Part shown: one piece after another, positions 12,026 through 25,191 of the stretch
Position numbering within the stretch: the stretch's first letter is position 1
Layout of the letters: the number at the start of each line of letters is the position of its first letter
NCBI GenBank assembly: GCA_028671895.1
Contig: JAPMAC010000221.1
Coordinates: 620,001-684,000, forward strand
Length of the DNA: 64,000 nt
Origin: Oenanthe sinensis
Lineage: Eukaryota > Streptophyta > Magnoliopsida > Apiales > Apiaceae
Reading direction: 5' to 3'
The notes under the pieces: generated by a model
What the model saw: only the letters and a program-made list of their open reading frames with translations
The model's database searches: none
Told to the model about the DNA's origin: nothing
Program-made: the position numbers and the translations under genes

Positions 12026-13659
12026 CATGATAAAGCTTGTTGTTTCTGGTTATGCATGCATGTTTCTCAAGCTCTTTTTTACCTTCTCTGTTTTTTGCCG
12101 TGAAAGAAAAAATAAATTGTGATGGTTTTTCTAATTTGTGTGTTAACTTGCCAAGTTTGGCCTTTCTCAGGTTGTGATGTTTTCAGTTCACTTTTCCTCA
12201 CTAAAATTCACCAAATACTCAATAAAAGACTCACACAAAGAACTCAAAGAAATATATTTAATATTGATAGAAACTTGCATAAAAAGAAATACAGATAACT
12301 CAACTTTTGAGAGGTCCAGGCTCTTCTACTAAATGATAAAAAATGAAAAGATGACAATATCCCAGCTGCCCTTTTCTCCTCCCCCAGTACTCTTTATGCC
12401 CTCTCTTTTAGTCCCACTTTTCCTCCGCCTCACGCTCTTTACATGCTGTTGCAGCCCTAGGATTTGTTCACTCGGTGACAATGAAATGGGGAAATAATAA
12501 AATGAAAAATTATAAATAAATTGTATAAAGAAAGAAAAATGTATAAGTGAAATTTTAAATGAAAATGAGGTAGCCTAAATTCTCTATCTTAAGGATTATG
12601 GGGAAAATAATGAAAAATGGAATGGAGCATTCCTTCTAAAACATGTGGGTTAGAATTTTAATATAAATAATTTGCAATGAAATGAAAGAAAAAATAAAAA
12701 TTATAAATATTTTTTCTAATCACGCCAAACAGCTATATAAATTTCATTACATTCTCTCTTCATTACATTCGAGTCAACAAAGTTAGTTGTTTGCTTCAGT
12801 GAACTCCCCTTTTTACCCTTGGGCATCCTCCTAGCATAGTATGTCAGTAAGCCGGTTGACTTGGGCCGGTCCATTACATTATTATATTGGAGGTCAGGGA
12901 TTATCTGTAGACCTGAACTAAAAATCGAAATGTGATTGAACAAAAAACCTATATAAAATCGAAATATTCCTGAAACCGGAAAATTTTGATAAAAACCGAT
13001 CCGTATAAAACTGAAACCGAACCGAAAAATTAAAAGTCGAACCGTTTGATCAGTTTCGATTCTAGTTATTGGTTCAAACTGAATCGAAAAAATCCAACCG
13101 AACCGATTATTAAAATAAATAAAATTATTTTAAAATATTTATGTACAATTCTTAAATTAAAAAATATATAATGTATATATATAAATAAATAATTAAATTA
13201 TATATATAATTTTAATTTTTAGGCCTAACAAATGCACTTGGGCAGTTTAAACTTTAGAAGAATATTTAACGTTTCTTCTACATATGTTTTTTGCGATCAT
13301 GAGGCTAGCAGAACTTTTAACTCTTCTTTCCATTTTTACTCTGGAAGCAGAGTTAGATCAATATTTTTAATTTCAATTAATATCATTATTATAACTAGAT
13401 GTCTGAAGATTCATGTATTCTACATTAGCCTTTTCTTTGTACAACCTGCCCCTTGCATTTTCCTGGAGATAGGACGACACAGCCGAACTCCACCTAAGAC
13501 TTGAGTTGGTAACTGATATGGGCTAAAAAATACTTTAGAAATATAATTAATGTTGCACTAGATAAACCTAGCTTGGTCTAATGGGATGACCCAATTAATG
13601 AGACCCGAAACCCAATTTATTTTATAATTAATAAAGGCTCAATAAAAGGCTCGAAGAGT
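12026..13659. other. 3' flank and intergenic DNA
   Basis: The first ~150 bp are probably the CASP-like 3' UTR; an AATAAA lies near 12110. After that I see no gene. A patch at 12949-13110 is rich in repeated CCGAACCG / ACCGAAAC words of the kind found in degenerate MITEs, but clean ends are not visible. Short open frames at 12716-12943 and 13232-13504 show no protein-like features. Confidence 0.55.
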
Positions 13660-14283
13660 CCTGTGTCTATAGAAAAGAAAATGGATGACATCATTAAAAG
13701 CCAAATTCTATATGTCTCAATTCTTCAAAAAAATTTAGACAAAATGCCACCACCTCCTTTCTTTGATGATAACAAAAAGGGGGAGAATGAAAAGAAAGAT
13801 AAGGATAAGGATGACAGTGATGGTGTAGGTGGTGTTTGTGATCAACCTGGAGCTAGTAGGAGAAATGTGGCTGGTGTTAGTGCTAGTGGAAGCAATAAAG
13901 AGAGAGGTCAATCTTCAAAATCATCTAAATCACACAAAGATGACTTAGAAAATGAAAAGAGAGATGCAAAGAAATTTGAAGATGAGCTAGAAGCTAGAAA
14001 CTAGAAGACTTTCTAGAGAAAAAGAAGCTCAAGCAATGATTGAGAGGGAAAGGAAGAAGATTGAAGTTCTAAAGAAGAATACCGAGTTGGTGTCAAATGC
14101 TACACAAGCAGGAAATTTGGATGTGTTCATTGCTCAAACAAAGGCTATCAATAAAATTGCAAAAGAGGCTGCAAAAGAAATCAATTCAAATACAGAAGAT
14201 TTATTTCTAATAGATATTGAAGTCCTTGAAGAGAAGAAAAAGGGTAAAACAATAATAATTGAAGAAGAAAAGAAAAAGAAAAA
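13660..14283 (+). pseudogene. Fragment of a Sirevirus-type 3' accessory ORF
   Basis: Two open stretches (13663-14004 and 14036-14314, offset by a frameshift near 14000) encode a coiled-coil-like segment, then DDNKKGENEKK, then very charged Lys/Glu-rich sequence. The E1 accessory ORF shows the same order: a coiled coil at 23710-23810, then DNKKGEKPEE, then charged sequence. This suggests a remnant of a third related element. It is cut at 14284 by the end of a minus-strand LTR. The similarity is limited to about 40 residues plus composition, so the assignment is moderate. Confidence 0.5.
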
Positions 14284-15149
14284 TGTGAAGGGTTTCGAGG
14301 CACAAACGCAGTAGAATAAACGCGAAAAATAAATTAAAATAGCGAAATTCTCTGCAGGATCCATGCGAAAACAAAAGTTTTAATTCGGATATAAAGAATA
14401 AATACCTTTAGAAGCTTTAACAGTTCATTAATGGAAGATTAATGGAGGTCCAAAGCTTGTTTAATCACTACGTATCCCGCTCTCACGATCTACGCTCTAC
14501 GGTATCCACACGAACACTTTTCATGAAGGATTGATATGTACTAGCACCCAAAAACTGCTTCTCTATCTCTATCTTCCTCTTTTTTCAATACGGCTAGGGT
14601 TTTAGTAAAAATATGTCTCACTTATTAAATCAGCCCATAAAGAGATTATATAGAGAGAGGAATAAGTTTTCTAATTATAATCCAATTATAATTAATACTA
14701 ATCCAAAATTCTAAATTATTTAATTAAGTCTCACTTAATTAATTAATTATTAATTTTGGAATTAGTTTAAATAATTCATTTATTCTATTTATATAATTAA
14801 TTAAGTCATACTTAATTAATATCATAAATAAAATAAATTACTTATTTAATTTAACTTCACAATTTAAATTATTTCTCCTTCAAGCGTTCTTTGTGTGTAA
14901 CCCTGTAGGTTATTATTACGTTGGGAACAATTTTAATATCTAATTAAAATTATAAACAATGAGCGGCATCTAGTAATACATCATTGCTACCCAAGTAATA
15001 ATAATAAATCGGTGATTCGATTAAGCCTTTCGTGAATAATGTTTCATGTAATATAATCCCTTTAATCTTGATATTATAGATTAAACTCAAGGCATGTCTC
15101 GTGTCATTCTCTTCATAATTTAATCTTTATTTTCTTGATCGATGAGTAG
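14284..15149 (-). repeat. Split 3' LTR of an older minus-strand copia element, piece 1 of 3
   Basis: It is the reverse-orientation relative of the LTRs at 2171 and 3673: it shares the end-proximal GGGTTTCGAGGCA and ACGCAG words, the reverse of the CGTGTGGATACC leader block, and TTAATTAAGT-type repeats. It stops at AGTAG (15145-15149), the left TSD of E1. Pieces 2 and 3 follow at 26371 and 39311. The three total 866+266+418 = 1,550 bp. Confidence 0.85.
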
Positions 15150-15747
15150 TGTTAGGAATCATGAGTTTTGATGATAACAAATTACTTAGAATTACAATAG
15201 GGATTTAAAATTCATTGTAACTAGTCGATAGATATGTGTCTTATAAATATCCATTGACTAGGAAACCAGTTATCAGTTGAAACTTGTTTATCAACTGATA
15301 AACTGGATTGTAACATTTGATTCATGTTTCATTATCAATTGATTGTATTGCCTCAATGGATGATATGAAGCAGTCGACTGATGTTATTGACTTAAATTTA
15401 TAGCTTCTCAACTGATGTGAAGAATGGATGATCAATTGTAAATATTCTAAGTCAGAATTCTCACAAGTGAAGTGATCAACTGATATTGGAGTCGATGGAT
15501 GAAGACACTACTCAACGGATAAAAGTTATCAACTGATACAAGTCATCAACGGATAAAGGCAATCAACGGATAAGGGATCATCAATGGATAGGGAGTCGAT
15601 GGATAACTCAAATAGCCATCGATTCAACAACTGATCAATGGATATCCTATCCATCGATGGATGAGCAAAGGAGAATCAACTGATAAGCTTAACATCATTT
15701 ATCAGTTGATTAAGGTTTCCCAATTTAGTTAAAGACAAGAAGAAAGG
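15150..15747 (+). repeat. E1 5' LTR, truncated
   Basis: It aligns with 25192-25790 of the 3' LTR, then joins gag coding sequence at a shared GAAAGG near 15742-15747. About 575 bp of LTR, the primer binding site and the gag N-terminal part are gone, including the LTR TATA region. The remaining LTR is dense in the TCRAYNGAT word. Confidence 0.88.
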
Positions 15748-17113
15748 CTTTTGTGACAGAGGAAAAAGACTGGGTTGCTGAGGAAGATTCTGAAGAAGAA
15801 GAATACATCAACCTTGCACTAATGGCCAACCATGATGATCAGGAAGCCAGTTCTTCTAGCAATCAGGTAATCTCTACAAATCTATCTGAGTTATCCAAAG
15901 ATGAATGCAATATTACAATTAATGAAATATCAAATGAATTGTATAATTTGCATGTCACTCTTAAGTCCTTAAACAAAGAAAACACTAGGCTCAAAATCAC
16001 CTTAGAGACTCTCACTGAAAGAAACAATTATATAGAAAATGAGCTAGTGCAAATGGATAGACTCAAGGTGAAAAACAAAGATGCTAGAAAAGAACTAGTT
16101 GAGTGTAAAAAGGAAATAGAGAATTTGAAAGAAAAATTGGAAGAGGAACTAAGAACCATTGACCGGTGGAACAGGTCTAGTAAAGCCAGTAAGAAGATGA
16201 ATGGCATTCATGGAACAAACTCTTTCACCATGTTGTCTGAAACTCTTGAGAGAATAGCCATTGATGAAAATCAATCCTTGGAAAAGAAGCAATCAATTGC
16301 TAATTCTGAATCAACTGATAAGAATTATCCATCGATTGATAATGTCAATTCAACGGATAATCATCCATCGATTGATAACATTATTCCAACGGATAATTAT
16401 CCATCGATTGAGGAATCATCAACTGCTAAGAAGTGTGTTTTAAAAACTAAGCTTAACATACCTGTTAAATTTGTCAAAGAAAGTAGCTCCTCTAAATTTG
16501 AAGTCAAAGTTGAAAAGGCTAATATAGGATTCTTATCTAAAGAACAATTGAAAAAAAATTAGAAAAGATAGAACCTAATATTAAGTCAAATGAGAAGAAG
16601 AAGAAAAACAAAAATGGTAAGGTAGGCATAAACAAGCACAATAACTACACACCTGACAAGTATACTCCTAGGAAGATATGTGCTAAGTGTGGTAGCAAAA
16701 ATCACTTATCTGTGCAATGCAAGATCAATATCCCTGCAGCCACCAATGTGCCTAGTATACCTAACATGCATACTAATTTTGTTTTTCCTCATTTAGCTTA
16801 TTCTCATGCTATTCATGCTCAATATGCATCAATGCCTTATATGTTTAATACATATCTTGCATTTGCCAAAATGAATATGCCTGTTATGCCATGGAATATG
16901 CTTAACAATTTTCATGCTTCAAATTTCTCCAATTCTACAAGCATGAATATTCCAAATATTAGCACTGAGAATTCTGAGGTAAGGAAACCAACACCTAAGG
17001 TTGAAGTGGAAATAAAACCATCTAAACCAAAGGTACAAAAATTGGAAACCAAGACAAAGATAACAACTAATAAGAAAGGACCCAAGGCAACTTGGGTACC
17101 AAAATCAACTTGA
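15745..17113 (+). pseudogene. E1 gag remnant (C-terminal part)
   Basis: The reading frame resumes inside gag at the acidic KDWVAEEDSEEEEY region, which matches KDWADSSSEDEID in the E2 gag. A coiled-coil-like stretch follows (about 15940-16150). An in-frame linker at 16310-16410 alternates S-T-D and P-S-I-D and is encoded by the TCRAYNGAT word. A frameshift in the A-run near 16550-16560 ends the first open part. Downstream, in another frame, lies a CX2CX4HX4C zinc knuckle (CAKCGSKNHLSVQC, 16681-16722). The frame closes at TGA 17111-17113 after WVPKST. The N-terminal capsid region is missing because of the 5' deletion. Confidence 0.85.
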
Positions 17114-20100
17114 TTGTTTTTGACTGTGTGCAGGGAAAAAAAAGAAATCTTTGGTACTTGGACAGTGGGTGTTTAAGGCACATGACTGGAGATAAATCCC
17201 TACTCACAAAGTTTGAGGAGAAAGCTGGCCCTGGAGTAACTTTTAGAGATGACAGCAAAGGGTACACCATGGGATATGGCCTGATTTCAAAAGAGAATGT
17301 TATCATTGAACCTGTTGCATTAGTTGATGGCTTAAGACATAATTTGTTAAGCATAAGTCAACTATGTGACAATGGAAATAAAGTTTATTTCACAACTGAA
17401 GCATGCATAATTTCCAACAAGGTAGATGGAAGCCTGGTTATGACTGGGAATATAAAAGGAAATGTGTACATAGTTGACTTCAATTCAACACATACAGATT
17501 CAATGACTTGTCTTCTCTCTAAGGCAAGTACAAATGAAAGTTGGCTATGGCATAGGAAATTAGCTCATTTAAATTTCAAGGCCATGAATCAGCTGGTCAA
17601 GAAAAATCAAGTGAGAGGCTTACCACAAATGGAATTTTTAAGGATGGACTTTGTGATGCCTGTCAGAAAGGGAAACAAAGGAAGGCATTATTCAAGTCAA
17701 AATTGGAATCATCAATTGAGAAGCCACTTGAGCTATTACACATGGATTTGTTTGGTCCTGTAAATATCATGTCCATTGCAAAGAAGAAGTATGCTCTAGT
17801 TATTGTGGATGACTTTTCAAGATTCTCATGGACTTATTTTCTGCATTCAAAGGATGAAGCTAGTCATATCATCATCAAGCACATAAGAGAAGTTGAGAAA
17901 AGTCTTGAATTGGATGTAAAGAAGATAAGAAGTGACAATGGAACAGAATTCAAAAATTCCACAATGAAGGAGTTCTGTGAATCTAAAGGAATCATACACA
18001 CTTTCTCTGCACCAAGAACAACTCAACAAAATGGGGTAGTTGAAAGGAAGAACAGGACATTGATTGAAGCAGCTAGAACTATGTTGGAAGATGCTAAATT
18101 ACCAACATACTTCTGGGCTGAGGCCATTAACACAGCATGTTACACTCAAAACATCTCCATAGTAAATCAAGCTCAAGGAAAGACCCCTTATCAATTGATC
18201 AAGAAAGACAAAAAGCTAAAGGTGGGATTTCTTCATGTCTTTGGTTGCAAATGCTATGTGCTAAGAAATCAAGGTGAAAACCTAGGAAAATTTGAAGCCA
18301 AGGCTGATGAAGCCATATTGGTTGGGTATGCACTATCAAGCATAGCCTATAGAGTCTATAATCTTAGACTACACATTGTTATGGAATCTGTACATGTATT
18401 TTTTGATGATAAGAGGATTCAAGGGCTGTTTGATGAAGGAAATCATGACACACTGCATTTTGAGAATGAATCAAATGATGTAGATGGTGATGAAAAAGCA
18501 GAAATTGTAAAATCACAAGTACTCAGAAACCCAATATCAGTTGATGTCTCTGCATCAATGGATAATTTATCAGTTGACAGAATTCCATCAACTGATAATC
18601 CTTCAATGGATAATCAACACTCTACATCAAGGGTATCCAATTCAGGGGGAGGGTTTCAGAATCAGTCCACAAAATTCAAATCAATTTGAGTACAACACTA
18701 ATGATAATGAAGCTTCATCATCAAGGCAAAATTTGCCTCCTCAAAGAAAATGGACAAGAAGCCATCCATTCGAACTAATCATTGGAAATAAAGAAGATGG
18801 TGTCAAGACAAGAAGTGCTACTCAAAATGAGTATATATATAGCAGCTTCCTATCTCAAGAAGAACCTAAAAGAGTTGAAGATGCTCTCTTGGATCCTGAT
18901 TGGGTTTTAGCTATGCAAGAGGAACTCAATCAATTTGAAAGAAATAAAGTATGGAAGCAAGTGCCCAAACCAACAGATAGATCAGTAATTGGTACAAAAT
19001 GGGTATTCAGAAACAAAATGGATGAAACTGGTACAGTGACTAGAAACAAAGCAAGGCTTGTGGCAAAGGGATACTCACAGGAAGAAGGAATTGATTTTGA
19101 TGAAACATTTGCACCAGTTGCAAGATTAGAGGCAATCAGAATCTTTCTAGCTTATGCTGCACATGTTAATTTCAAAGTCTACCAGATGGATGTGAAGAGT
19201 GTATTTTTGAATGGAATATTAGAAGAGGAAGTCTATGTGGACCAACCTCCTGGCTTTGAAGATCCAAATTTCCCTGACTTTGTCTACTATCTACTCAAAG
19301 CACTCTATGGCTTGAAGCAAGCACCAAGGGCCTGGTATGACACTTTATCTCAGTTCCTCATTGAGAATCACTTTACAAGAGGTACTGTTGATAAAACTTT
19401 ATTCAGTAGAAATGTCAATGGCTCTATTATTCTTGTACAAATATATGTGGATGACATTATTTTTGGCTCAACTAATGAGGGACTTTGCAAAAAGTTTGCC
19501 AAATTAATGCAGAGCAAATATGAAATGAGCATGATGGGAGAGCTTACCTACTTTCTTGGTTTGCAAGTCAAACAAGTTAAGGATGGTATTTTATAAATCA
19601 AACAAAGTACATTCATGATTTATTAAAGAAATTTGACTCAAGTGAATGTTCTTCTGCAAAAAGTCCCATGGCCACTGCCACCAAACTTGAATTAAACACT
19701 AAGGAAGCTAAGGTGGATATTTCAAGTTATAGAGGCATGGTAGGCTCACTTTTATATTTAACTGCAAGTAGGCCATACATAATGTTCTCTACATGCTTTT
19801 GTGCTAGATTTCAGGCTGATCCTAGAGAATCTCATTTAGTGGCTATTAAAAGAATTTTTAGATATCTCAAGGGTACATCAAATTTAGGTATTTGGTATCC
19901 TAGAGATTCTGGTTTTAATCTAATAGGCTACTCAGATGCAGATTATGCAGGTTGCAAAATAGACAGGAAAAGTACTACAGACACCTGTCAATTTTTAGGA
20001 AACAAACTTGTGTAATGGTTTAGCAAAAAGCAACACTCAGTATCAACTTCAACTGCAGAAGCTGAGTACATTGCTACTAGAAGTTGCTGTGCACAAATAT

Positions 20101-20381
20101 TATGGATGAGAAATCAACTGTTTGACTATGGGTTCAACTTGAACAAGATTCCTATTTTCTGTGATAATACAAGTGCCATTGCAATAACAGAAAATCCTGT
20201 GCAACATTCCAGAACCAAACACATTGACATAAGGTATCATTTCATTAGGGAACATGTAATGAATGGTACAGTTGAATTACATTTTGTACCTAGTGAACAT
20301 CAACTTGCAGACATTTTTACCAAACCTCTAGATGAATCTACTTTTAATAGATTAGGTATGCTTAATTATACTCAATCTTAA
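17092..20381 (+). pseudogene. E1 pol remnant: protease, integrase, RT, RNase H
   Basis: The pol frame overlaps the end of gag in the -1 frame. The protease active site DSGC is at about 17161. It is followed by the integrase zinc region (WHRKLAH), the integrase catalytic core (MDLFGPVN, SDNGTEF and the Glu in NGVVERKNRTLIEAARTML), and an acidic linker coding SVDRIPSTDNPSMDN from the repeated E1 word. RT has QMDVKSVFLNG, YGLKQAPRAWY and YVDDIIFGS, and RNase H ends DIFTKPLDEST. Breaks: a lost T near 17637, a frameshift near 18650, one near 19593 and an in-frame TAA at 20013-20015. The pol domain order (integrase before RT) is copia-type. Confidence 0.92.
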
Positions 20382-21057
20382 AATGTATGCCAAGTTTTAT
20401 TTTCTTTCCTAGTTGTAGCCATTGTTCACAATTATCTGTTGAAGCCAAGTGATCAATTGATAACTGTGTTAATTATCAATGGATATTTAGCAACTATCGA
20501 TGGATATATATTTGATCAACAGATAAAATATATTATTATCGATGGATGTTTATCTGTCGACAGATAATTACCTCAGTAATTATTTATCGATTGATAAATT
20601 ATTTCTTATTTGATCAACAGATAAATTTTATTCCTATCAATGGATATTTATCTATCGACAGATAACTACTCTTGTAGTTATTTATCGATCGATAAATGAT
20701 TAATTCTCTATTTTATCCATCGATGGTAATAGAATTTCTACAGTTTTATTCATCCGTTGATCAAATTATAGCCGTTGATTAATTACCTTATTTGTCAATA
20801 GATGAATATACCCATCGATTGTCATTTACAGTAATTAACTTTAACTCCTTTTTCCCTCACAACGGCTATATTCTTAATTAAAACTGTCTATTCAATTCTT
20901 CTTAATCACAGAAAATATAAATAGCAACAATAATTTCTGTTTCACTCTTACCTGCTATTTTATTTTCTATATCTAACTGTTATATCTCTGCTTCTTTCTC
21001 TCAAGTCAAATTCATTCACTCGTTTTCAAGTTCTTTTTAATCTCTCAAGAATCAGTG
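20382..21057 (+). promoter_or_regulatory. E1 spacer: motif cluster and candidate internal promoter
   Basis: By eye, 20453-20803 holds twelve forward and two reverse matches to TCRAYNGAT (for example TCAATTGAT at 20453, TCGATGGAT at 20497, TCGACAGAT at 20557). About 0.04 would be expected by chance at even base composition. The cluster is followed by a good TATA box, TATAAATAG, at 20916-20924, then a pyrimidine-rich leader, then the accessory ATG at 21058. The layout suggests a separate transcript for the accessory ORF, with the cluster as its upstream control region. Promoter function is inferred. Confidence 0.55.
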
Positions 21058-24000
21058 ATGGCACCTCAAAAGAAGATAGTTTCCTCAACTGGGTTCATCT
21101 ATGAACAAAACAACTTCGCAGCATGTCTAACTGTGGATGATGCTCCCGTAGATTTTCATCCGTTGATGAGATTTCTGGGGGACTGCAAAGTGTCAAAAGC
21201 TCTCAGTAAAGCACCAACAATAGTCTGTTCATTTGTTGAAGAGCTATGGAACACTGCAGAAGTTTCACAGGATGGGAAGGTAATTTCATACACTTGCAAA
21301 GGTAATTCCTACACCATTACAAGTACAACTCTTACTGAATGTTTAGAATTACCTGAAAATAACTGTGATAAGTCACCCAATGAAGAAGACATTAGGGACA
21401 TGTTAGAATCTGTTAATTATGCTAATGCTGAAACTAGATTAGGTGAAGTTGTTAGGAAAAATCTTAGAAAGGAATGGAGTTATTTCTTTGATGTTATTAT
21501 TAAAGTATTTTCTGGTAAAATAAGTTATTTTGATGCAATTACCACAAGTATGCAAGAAATTGCTTATTCTATTCTATTTGATAAGTACTTTAATCTTAGC
21601 ACATTACTCCTAAATGAATTAACTGCTAAGTTAGGAAATAAGGCATCTAGGAAAAATAACATCTATTTTGCTAGATTCTTTATGCTATTGATTAATGCCT
21701 CTATTGGAGATTATGAGATTAATGCAGAAATGGAAACTCTAGAGGCCTGGACATAGAACAAAAGGGTCTTCAAGGACTTGGTGAGAATCAACTTATACCC
21801 TAGGTTGTGCATCACCTATCCTCCTTTTGTACAGGTATATCTCAAGAAACTCAATTTCTCTTTTACCTCTTCTGGCATCTCAATTTCTTTGCCTTCTGCA
21901 ACAATGGAGGGAGATGGAAATGCCCCCATCCCTCCTACCCAAGTTGCCCAACCTTCCAAACACAAATCTAAGCAAACCACCACAGTAGTTTCTAAAAAGA
22001 CTACTGTTGTAAAAACTAAGAAAAGAAAAACAACTGAGGGGAGTGTGAAGGTGGTTGATAAGGGTGAGGGAACTGGCCAACATCAAGAAATCCAGAAGAA
22101 TAAGGAAGGAAAGGTTGTGAGTGTCCAGCCAGCCACCAGTCCAATCTATCAACAGATTGAGGCTGTTATAAACGAATTAAATACATTCCTAGTTGCACCT
22201 TCTCAACAAGGTGTAACTATTGAACAAAGTTCTCAACCAGGACCATCAGATGGGGGTAAGGGTCACAAAACTCTACAGCCATACAAAAGGAGAAAGAAGG
22301 ATAAAAATATTGCACAGGGAACACACACACTTGCAAAGCCAAATGCAAATTTGGTGGAGCCTTTAGTTTCTTCTTTTGATGTGTCTCAAAATTTTCCTGA
22401 GACACAGCCCCACTCTCTATCTATTTCTTCTCCTCAATCCCCCTCAAAATCTATTTCTTTAGAAGCATTGTTGATTGACAACTTCAATGTTTCAAATGCA
22501 CCCTCTTTGCAACTCAGGGTGGAGCCAACACTCTCACCTGTATCACCAAATAAGGGTAATACCTTGGTTGATCAGGTTACTACTGAAACTTTTCCTAAGT
22601 TAATGGATATTATTCCATCAACTGATAAATTTTAACATCCATTGACTAGTTCACTTCCATCGATGGATATCCTTACATCCATCGACGAGCTCCCATCAAC
22701 GGATATTCATCCATCGATTGACACCTTCATTCCAATTCATGAATCATCCAATGAAACACTTCAAGTGGCCAATACTCTTCTAGGATTGAGTGGAGTGGGT
22801 GAGGTGTGTGAGAGACAAGGTTTGCATACCTTGGCAAAAGGAGAGTGTGTGCATGAGGGGTCCTCAAATTCTTCTGAGATGGCAAAAGGAGAGGGTGTGA
22901 GCAAAGAGAGTTCCACTATAGCAGGTGATGCAAAAGGAGAGGAAAACAAGGGAGATGTGAGAATCCAGGATGAGATCCTGATGCAAAAACAAAGAGAAGA
23001 GAGTGAGAGAGAAAAGAATAGAGAGAAAAAACTTTCACCATCTCATGAAGCATCAACTTCTAAAGCTGAGCAGCTTGCAGCAGAACTCACCTAGGAGTTG
23101 GGGTTGGAGTCAGCGGGAGATGGAGGAAATGGAGTCCCTGCAGGAGTTGCATATGTCCACATGGCAGTGGATGCTGAGATTGAAGTCAACCTTGATGCTT
23201 CAACCTTTCACCATGAAGATCCACACTATCAAGAACTAGCAGCAGCCACTAATCAAGTAGCTGAACAAATGTTAGGATTGGTGCAGACAGAAGACCAATT
23301 CAGAAGTGGAAAGGAGTATCTAGTTAGTCAACCTGAGGATGTCTCCCACATGAATCCTGAAGATTTTGAAGATAGTTCTGATGATGAACTTCTGGACCCT
23401 GATGTGGCCAGTGATGAAACAAGTTTGGCTGATATTGAGAAGGCAATTATTTCTCACTACAGGAGATCCATGGCTGAAGTGAATGTAGAGGATCCTTTAT
23501 ACAGAAGAATTCTCAATTTTTACAGGAACAACTTGAAAATTCAGAAAATGCATGTCACAGGCTCCAAGTATGAGTTAAAGAAGATCAGGGAGGCCATTTA
23601 TAGTTCAAGAATGCACTTTGACACCACAATTGACTCCAGACTCAGTCTTACTATGTTAACCAGAATTAAGCAATAACTAGACACTGAATTTACAGCCAAA
23701 GACAAGGTAGTGGCATTGGAGAAAAGGGTGGCTGCTATGGAAGCTAACATGGAGCGCATCATGAGGAATCAAGAAACTCAGATCAAGCTCCTGAGCAGAC
23801 TCTTGGACACTCCTCTCATTTCTCAGTCATTGGAACAAGAGCCAGTTGCTGATAACAAAAAGGGGGAGAAGCCTGAGGAGTTAAGGAGAAAAGAAGTTGA
23901 ATCTATAGCTGTAATCAAGAAGGATTCAAAGCAGGAATTGACTCAAAATATTGTAAGGCAATTTGATTCAATTGTCAGCAAAAACAAGGAGATTGATGCA

Positions 24001-25013
24001 CAAGAGCCAATTGCCCTATTACCAGAAATTCTTGAAGCAGTAAAGAAAGGAGAAATAAGGGCAGATGAAAGTAGCTCATAACTTGGTGATAGAAAAGGAA
24101 AGGGAAAGTTAATTGAAGATGGCAGGAAGAAAGAGAAATCTGTCACAAGTGGAGGTGAGAAACTATTGGGCAAAGCAATAGTTGTTGGTGTGAAAGAAAG
24201 GGAGCAACAAGAAAAGTCACAAGAAGAATTAGCTATTCAACTGCAAAGGAAATTTAATGAGGAGGATAGGCTAATAAGAGAAGCCAGAAGAAGAGAAGGT
24301 GAAAGGAGGCCAAAAATGAAACAGAGAGCAAACAAGCCTGTAGATGAACCAAAATCTTGAGAAAACTTGTTGTTGAGGAAAAGGAGGCTAAGTAGGAGAA
24401 ACCAAAAGAGATGAAGCTTGAAAGTCAAGCTTCTGGGAGTGGTCAAGCCAAAGAAATAGAAGTGTTCAAACCCAAATCTGAGAACTTTGTGCCAATCAAG
24501 AGTGAAGGAATGATTGCAGTAAAAGGTCAAAGGAAGAGGGATGTTGATCTTCTTCACATTGAATATGAAGATGGATCACATTCAACTTTCACATTCAATC
24601 AAGTCTTGGATCAATGATATGGCATCTTAAGGAAGATCTACACCATGCTCAACAGGAAGTACTATTTAACTGAAGAGCTAGGGAAAGCCATTCTTGAGAG
24701 GATGAAGAAGATAAGGGAGACACCTATTCAAGAAGAAAGGGATGACAGAATCAAAATTTGGAACCCTGAAGGAAGGAAGGTACTTCATGAACCATTCTAC
24801 ATGATGATCTACAAGGACAGGGAAGGCAGGGAAAAATGCATTGATATTTGTCAAGAAATTGACAAACTGCCCAATCTGGAGTTGAACCATCTTGCAAGCC
24901 AACTGGATTACAGGGTTGAGGATGAAAAGATTTTGAAGGGATCCTTATATAGAAAAATGAAGGAAAATGAAGACAAAATGAATGAGTCAAGGGGGAAAAG
25001 AAGAAGAAGGTAG
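21058..25013 (+). pseudogene. E1 3' accessory ORF, broken
   Basis: This large frame after pol is interrupted at 21754, 22633, 23092, 23674, 24079 and 24358 by in-frame stops. It then continues after one frameshift (before 24393), with further stops at 24393 and 24615. The N-terminal ~250 residues are homologous to the E2 accessory protein; the best block is LRKEWSYFFDVI followed by FDAIT. Downstream are a basic KTKKRK patch (about 22012), a linker at 22605-22730 coded by the E1 word, a coiled-coil-like segment (about 23710-23810) followed by DNKKGEK, and a charged C-terminal part. The C-terminal domain is not evidently related to that of E2. No signal peptide or membrane helix is visible, so it is not a typical env. 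Its function is unknown. Confidence 0.8.
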
Positions 25014-25177
25014 AAGATTCAGACTCAACATCAAATTGTCAGAATTGATCTCTTACTGGTATTTGATCACTCTGTCTCAAATTTATTTTTGTCAATATTG
25101 TAATTCTTGCTAGAATGAAAATGTTCTGGAGTTTTGTTATCATCAACAGAAAATTTATGCATATTTCACATATTCAT

Positions 25178-25191
25178 AAATAGGGGGAGAT
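25178..25191 (+). other. E1 polypurine tract
   Basis: AAATAGGGGGAGAT lies directly before the 3' LTR at 25192, the expected plus-strand primer site. The identical tract flanks the E2 3' LTR. Confidence 0.9.

Noticed and set aside
12716..13504. Short open frames at 12716-12943 (minus) and 13232-13504 (plus)
   Set aside because: No domain, no homologous look, low-complexity repeat DNA nearby; probably chance.
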